DNA from: Natribaculum luteum
GTDB taxonomy: Archaea; Halobacteriota; Halobacteria; Halobacteriales; Natrialbaceae
Reading direction: 5' to 3'
DNA length: 64,000 bases
NCBI RefSeq assembly: GCF_023008545.1
Contig: NZ_CP095397.1
Coordinates: forward strand, 186,001 to 250,000
How positions within the stretch are numbered: position 1 is the stretch's first letter; every line of letters starts with the position of its first letter. Of this stretch, positions 61,864 through 64,000 are shown piece after piece. The notes beneath the pieces are model-generated. The model did no database searches. It saw only the letters and a program-made list of their open reading frames with translations, and was not told the origin of the DNA. The position numbers and the translations under genes were made by a program.

Positions 61864-62511
61864 TCACCCGGACTCGTACTCGACGGTGTCGCCCCGGCGG
61901 TACCGGTCGATTCGACGGTAGCCCTCGATGACGCCGTCCTCGTTCAGGTCGACCTCGTACCGACCCAGGACGTCCATCGTGTCGGGGATCGAGGAGCGCT
62001 CGACGACCTCGACGACGGCGCGCCAGCCGTCCTCGGTGGGCGTGATCTCGCTTACGCCGTCGAACTTCCGGCCGATGATCTGTGCCGCGGTCCGTTCGAC
62101 CGTCTGGCGGACCGCGAGCAGTCCCTCGACCCGGCCGTCGTCGATGTCGGCCTCGAGGTCGCTCGTGTCGACGTCGCCCGGATCGGTGGTATCGACGCTC
62201 CCGGCGTCGGTCTCGCTCTCGGCGGCCGCGGTGCGTTGCTGGTCGTCCGCGTCTTCTTCGCTCTCGGGAGTCTGCTCGCTGTCGCTCTCGAGTTGGTCGG
62301 CCGCGGTGTGCTGTTGTTCGTCGTCCGGTTCTTCTTCCGCTTCGGTCTCGGTAGCCTGTTGGCTCTCGGTGTTACTCTCGCTCACAGTTTGATCACGCTC
62401 GTCGTGCTGGTAGCAGAACCCGTCTTTCTCGGCCGGCCGCGAACACCGCGTCCCATCGGCTGTCAACGCCTTACACCGCTCGGGTTGGGGTTGTTCGTTT
62501 GCTTCGGCCAT
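61864..62511 (-). CDS. gvpO: gas vesicle protein GvpO
   Basis: GvpO is required for gas vesicle formation and probably affects gvp mRNA or assembly. The 215-aa protein has an N-terminal zinc-like region CKALTADGTRCSRPAEKDGFCYQHDE. An acidic, Gln/Thr-rich linker follows, then the GvpO domain VRQTVERTAAQIIGRKFDG, EDGWRAVVEVVERSSIPD and YEVDLNEDGVIEGYRRIDRY. The N-terminal part is longer than in many GvpO proteins. It lies directly after gvpA, without the gvpC and gvpN genes usually found between them. Confidence 0.92.
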   Translation of the reverse strand: MAEANEQPQPERCKALTADGTRCSRPAEKDGFCYQHDERDQTVSESNTESQQATETEAEEEPDDEQQHTAADQLESDSEQTPESEEDADDQQRTAAAESETDAGSVDTTDPGDVDTSDLEADIDDGRVEGLLAVRQTVERTAAQIIGRKFDGVSEITPTEDGWRAVVEVVERSSIPDTMDVLGRYEVDLNEDGVIEGYRRIDRYRRGDTVEYESG

Positions 62512-62535
62512 GTCTCGGTTGGCGGCGGTGGAATA

Positions 62536-62583
62536 GCACTTCGTCGCTCGAGGCGTCGGCCTCGGCGAGGGTCGACGAAGTGC
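62536..62583 (-). terminator. hairpin between gvpA and gvpO
   Basis: GCACTTCGTCG (62536-62546) and CGACGAAGTGC (62573-62583) form an 11-bp perfect stem, and the loop can pair further (CTCG with CGAG). Its location suggests partial termination or processing after gvpA. Confidence 0.55.
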
Positions 62584-62635
62584 CGACGGCGGCGATCGGG
62601 GAACGGTGAGGCAGGTCGCGCCCGTACGGGTCGCG

Positions 62636-62938
62636 TTACTGCTGTTGCTGTCGCATCTCCGCCGTCATCGGCGACGACTCGGGACGCGTCTCGATCTCGA
62701 GTTCCTCCAGGGACTCGAGGTCGCCCTCGGAGGTCGCCCGTTCGATCTTCGAGATCTCCTTGGCGTAGTGGAGGAACGTGTCCACGGACGCCACGACGAC
62801 TCGCGCCTCGACGGTGAGTAGCTCGATCCCCACGACGGAGACGCGCGCCCAGACGTCGATGACGACGCCCTTGTCGAGGATGCGGTCGAGTACTTCCGCG
62901 AGGCTCGAGGAATCCGGCCGGCGCTGTGGTTGTGCCAT
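62636..62938 (-). CDS. gvpA: gas vesicle structural protein GvpA
   Basis: GvpA forms the ribbed wall of the gas vesicle. The 100-aa protein has the core [41 protein letters not shown], followed by [15 protein letters not shown], almost invariant in haloarchaea. A hydrophilic C-terminal extension is present. ATG at 62938 (MAQPQRRPD) is the usual start. A TGAACC motif and GATACG box on the minus strand about 30-40 nt upstream resemble a GvpE-type promoter. Confidence 0.97.
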   Translation of the reverse strand: MAQPQRRPDSSSLAEVLDRILDKGVVIDVWARVSVVGIELLTVEARVVVASVDTFLHYAKEISKIERATSEGDLESLEELEIETRPESSPMTAEMRQQQQ

Positions 62939-62963
62939 GGTGCATTCGTTCGTCAGCCAGCGA

Positions 62964-62979
62964 CACGTATCACGGTTCA
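62964..62979 (-). promoter_or_regulatory. gvpA promoter with possible GvpE half-site
   Basis: On the minus strand, TGAACC (62974-62979) lies next to a TATA-like GATACGTG (62964-62971), about 27-33 nt before the gvpA ATG. The recalled GvpE site is TGAAACGG-n4-TGAACCAA; only the second half is convincing. Confidence 0.4.
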
Positions 62980-63112
62980 GGCTGCTGGTGCAAGCGTACG
63001 ACACCCCGCGGCTGCAAGCACCACCCTAAGGCACCGTCGAATCGAATCCCCTTCCAGGAGTTGCGTGCATCGCCAGCGGCAGGCAACGCCACGTCCATCG
63101 AGTTATGAACGT

Positions 63113-63220
63113 ATGAACGAGCCAGACCGGAACCGACTCGAGACGATACGGCCACTGAGACCCCGAGGAAGCGACGGACCGACGTTCCGTCCGCTCACTC
63201 GAGAGGTGACCTCGAGATGA
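63113..63220 (+). CDS. possible 35-aa ORF coupled to gvpF
   Basis: The frame MNEPDRNRLETIRPLRPRGS ends in TGA at 63218-63220, overlapping the gvpF ATG by 4 nt (ATGA). It is basic in composition. It could be a leader peptide or chance. No family was recognised. Confidence 0.25.
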   Translation: MNEPDRNRLETIRPLRPRGSDGPTFRPLTREVTSR

Positions 63221-63840
63221 GCAGCCGGTACGTCTACGGGATCGTCAGCGACGAAGACGCCCTCGAGTTCGAGACCGACGCCGTCGGGGACGGCGAGCGC
63301 GTCTACCCGATCACGCACGGCCGACTCGCCGCCCTCGTCTCCGACGTCGAGACGACCGACCCCGAGGAGACGGACGAGAACACCAGGCGTCACGACGAGG
63401 TGCTCCGAGAGATCATGGAGCACGACGGCGGGCGGACGGTCGTTCCGATGCAGTTCGGCATGGCCTTCGAGGGCAACCGCGCGCTGAAGAACGTCCTCCG
63501 TGGCGCACGCCCGGCGTTCAGACGAGCCATGCGCGACGTCAGGGATTCGGTCGAACTCGGGCTGAAGGTCGTCCGCGAGGAGGGAAGCGAGGTCGACCGC
63601 GAGGTGATCGACGCGGCGATCGGCGACGAACTCGAGCCCATCGCCGAGGACTCCGTCGAGGGCGACCTGTTCAGCGATCGCCTCGTCACCAACCGATCGT
63701 ACCTCGTCGACCGCGACGACCGGGAGGCCTTCGACGAGGCCGTCGCCCGGCTCGAGGCGGAGTACGACGACCTGACGTTCCGGTACTCGGGGCCGTTCGC
63801 CCCGTACAGCTTCGTCGACGTCCACGTGGGGGCCCGGTGA
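63217..63840 (+). CDS. gvpF: gas vesicle protein GvpF
   Basis: GvpF is an essential minor gas vesicle protein that contacts GvpA early in assembly. The 207-aa protein starts RYVYGIVSDEDALEFETDAV and carries the GvpF/L signature VVPMQFGMAF, followed by SDRLVTNRSYLVDRDDREAFDEAV and an ending in GPFAPYSFVDVHVGAR. It is divergent from gvpA across 278 bp. gvpG overlaps its stop by 1 nt (TGATG). Confidence 0.93.
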   Translation: MSSRYVYGIVSDEDALEFETDAVGDGERVYPITHGRLAALVSDVETTDPEETDENTRRHDEVLREIMEHDGGRTVVPMQFGMAFEGNRALKNVLRGARPAFRRAMRDVRDSVELGLKVVREEGSEVDREVIDAAIGDELEPIAEDSVEGDLFSDRLVTNRSYLVDRDDREAFDEAVARLEAEYDDLTFRYSGPFAPYSFVDVHVGAR

Positions 63841-64000
63841 TGTTCGTCCTCGACGACCTCCTGTTCCGACCGATCGTCGGCATCGTCGACGCGTTGCACA
63901 CGCTGGCGCTCGACGAACTGTACGACGTCGACGGGATCGAGGACGAACTCAAGGAAAACCAGTTGCTGTACGAACTCGGCGAGCGCTCCGAGGAGGAGTA
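63840..64000 (+). CDS. gvpG: gas vesicle protein GvpG, N-terminal part
   Basis: ATG at 63840 overlaps the gvpF stop. The visible 53 residues, MFVLDDLLFRPIVGIVDALH and on to LYDVDGIEDELKENQLLYELGERSEEE, match GvpG, a short coiled-coil protein of the gvpF-M operon. The gene is cut by the window edge. Confidence 0.92.
   Translation, partial: MFVLDDLLFRPIVGIVDALHTLALDELYDVDGIEDELKENQLLYELGERSEEE

Overview
The window is high-GC DNA from a halophilic archaeon (class Halobacteria, probably order Natrialbales). The encoded proteins are strongly acidic. Many genes have a TATA-like box about 25-30 nt upstream of the start codon and no ribosome-binding site (leaderless promoters). Hallmark genes include halorhodopsin, a Brp/Blh retinal-forming enzyme, an S-layer glycoprotein with a PGF-CTERM tail, gas vesicle genes, a PhaRPEC polyhydroxyalkanoate locus, several TFB factors, DacZ, NucS and aCPSF1. 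The species cannot be fixed from this window.

Layout. 1-2828: a cut-off TFB-like gene, a small zinc protein, tRNA-Leu(UAG) with a duplicated 3' end, a composite palindromic repeat, an MBL-fold hydrolase and an IS200/IS605-type remnant. 2829-10105: the dacZ-mscS pair (c-di-AMP synthesis and a mechanosensitive channel), nucleoside salvage (uridine phosphorylase, cytidine deaminase), a CoA-transferase and a phosphohexomutase. 10172-14682: a complete PHA cluster (phaJ, phaR, phaP, phaE, phaC and the reductase phaB/fabG1). 14719-22905: an NMO-type flavoprotein, a beta/alpha proteasome pair, a zinc-ribbon winged-helix protein, moaC-nnr, acylphosphatase and an OGG1-like glycosylase. 22906-29625: small conserved archaeal proteins, a TFB, a glutaredoxin-thioredoxin reductase fusion and the S-layer glycoprotein. 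29626-34269: an accessory island with three small winged-helix genes, a duplicated 74-bp flank and a tightly overlapping three-gene module, bordered by a repeat. 34270-43029: a lipoprotein, VOC protein, NhaC antiporter, membrane proteins, CPBP protease, AI-2E-type transporter and NreA. 43156-46221: the retinal and light-driven chloride pump locus (lycopene cyclase, blh, hop). 46302-53915: TFB, RNase HI, PadR, pyrophosphatase, a phosphodiesterase-like enzyme and endonuclease III. 53970-61599: cupin, EamA protein, aCPSF1, then NucS and MutS facing each other. 61864-64000: part of a gas vesicle locus (gvpA and gvpO on the minus strand, gvpF and gvpG on the plus strand) running off the end.

How the parts relate. 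The PHA genes form one pathway: PhaB and PhaJ supply (R)-3-hydroxyacyl-CoA, PhaE-PhaC polymerise it, PhaP coats the granule and PhaR probably controls the locus. Lycopene cyclase and Blh make retinal for halorhodopsin, and a shared 16-bp motif upstream of both transcription units suggests co-regulation. DNA repair is well represented (OGG1-like, NreA, Nth, NucS, MutS).

The most unusual signal is a family of fixed-length, roughly 82-bp hairpin elements. Their inner stems differ in sequence between copies yet stay complementary. Four of the five intact copies begin on the last base of a TGA stop codon. A second family of 110-bp palindromic MITE-like elements has four copies, one carrying a nested 82-bp element and one starting on the last base of the ppa stop codon.
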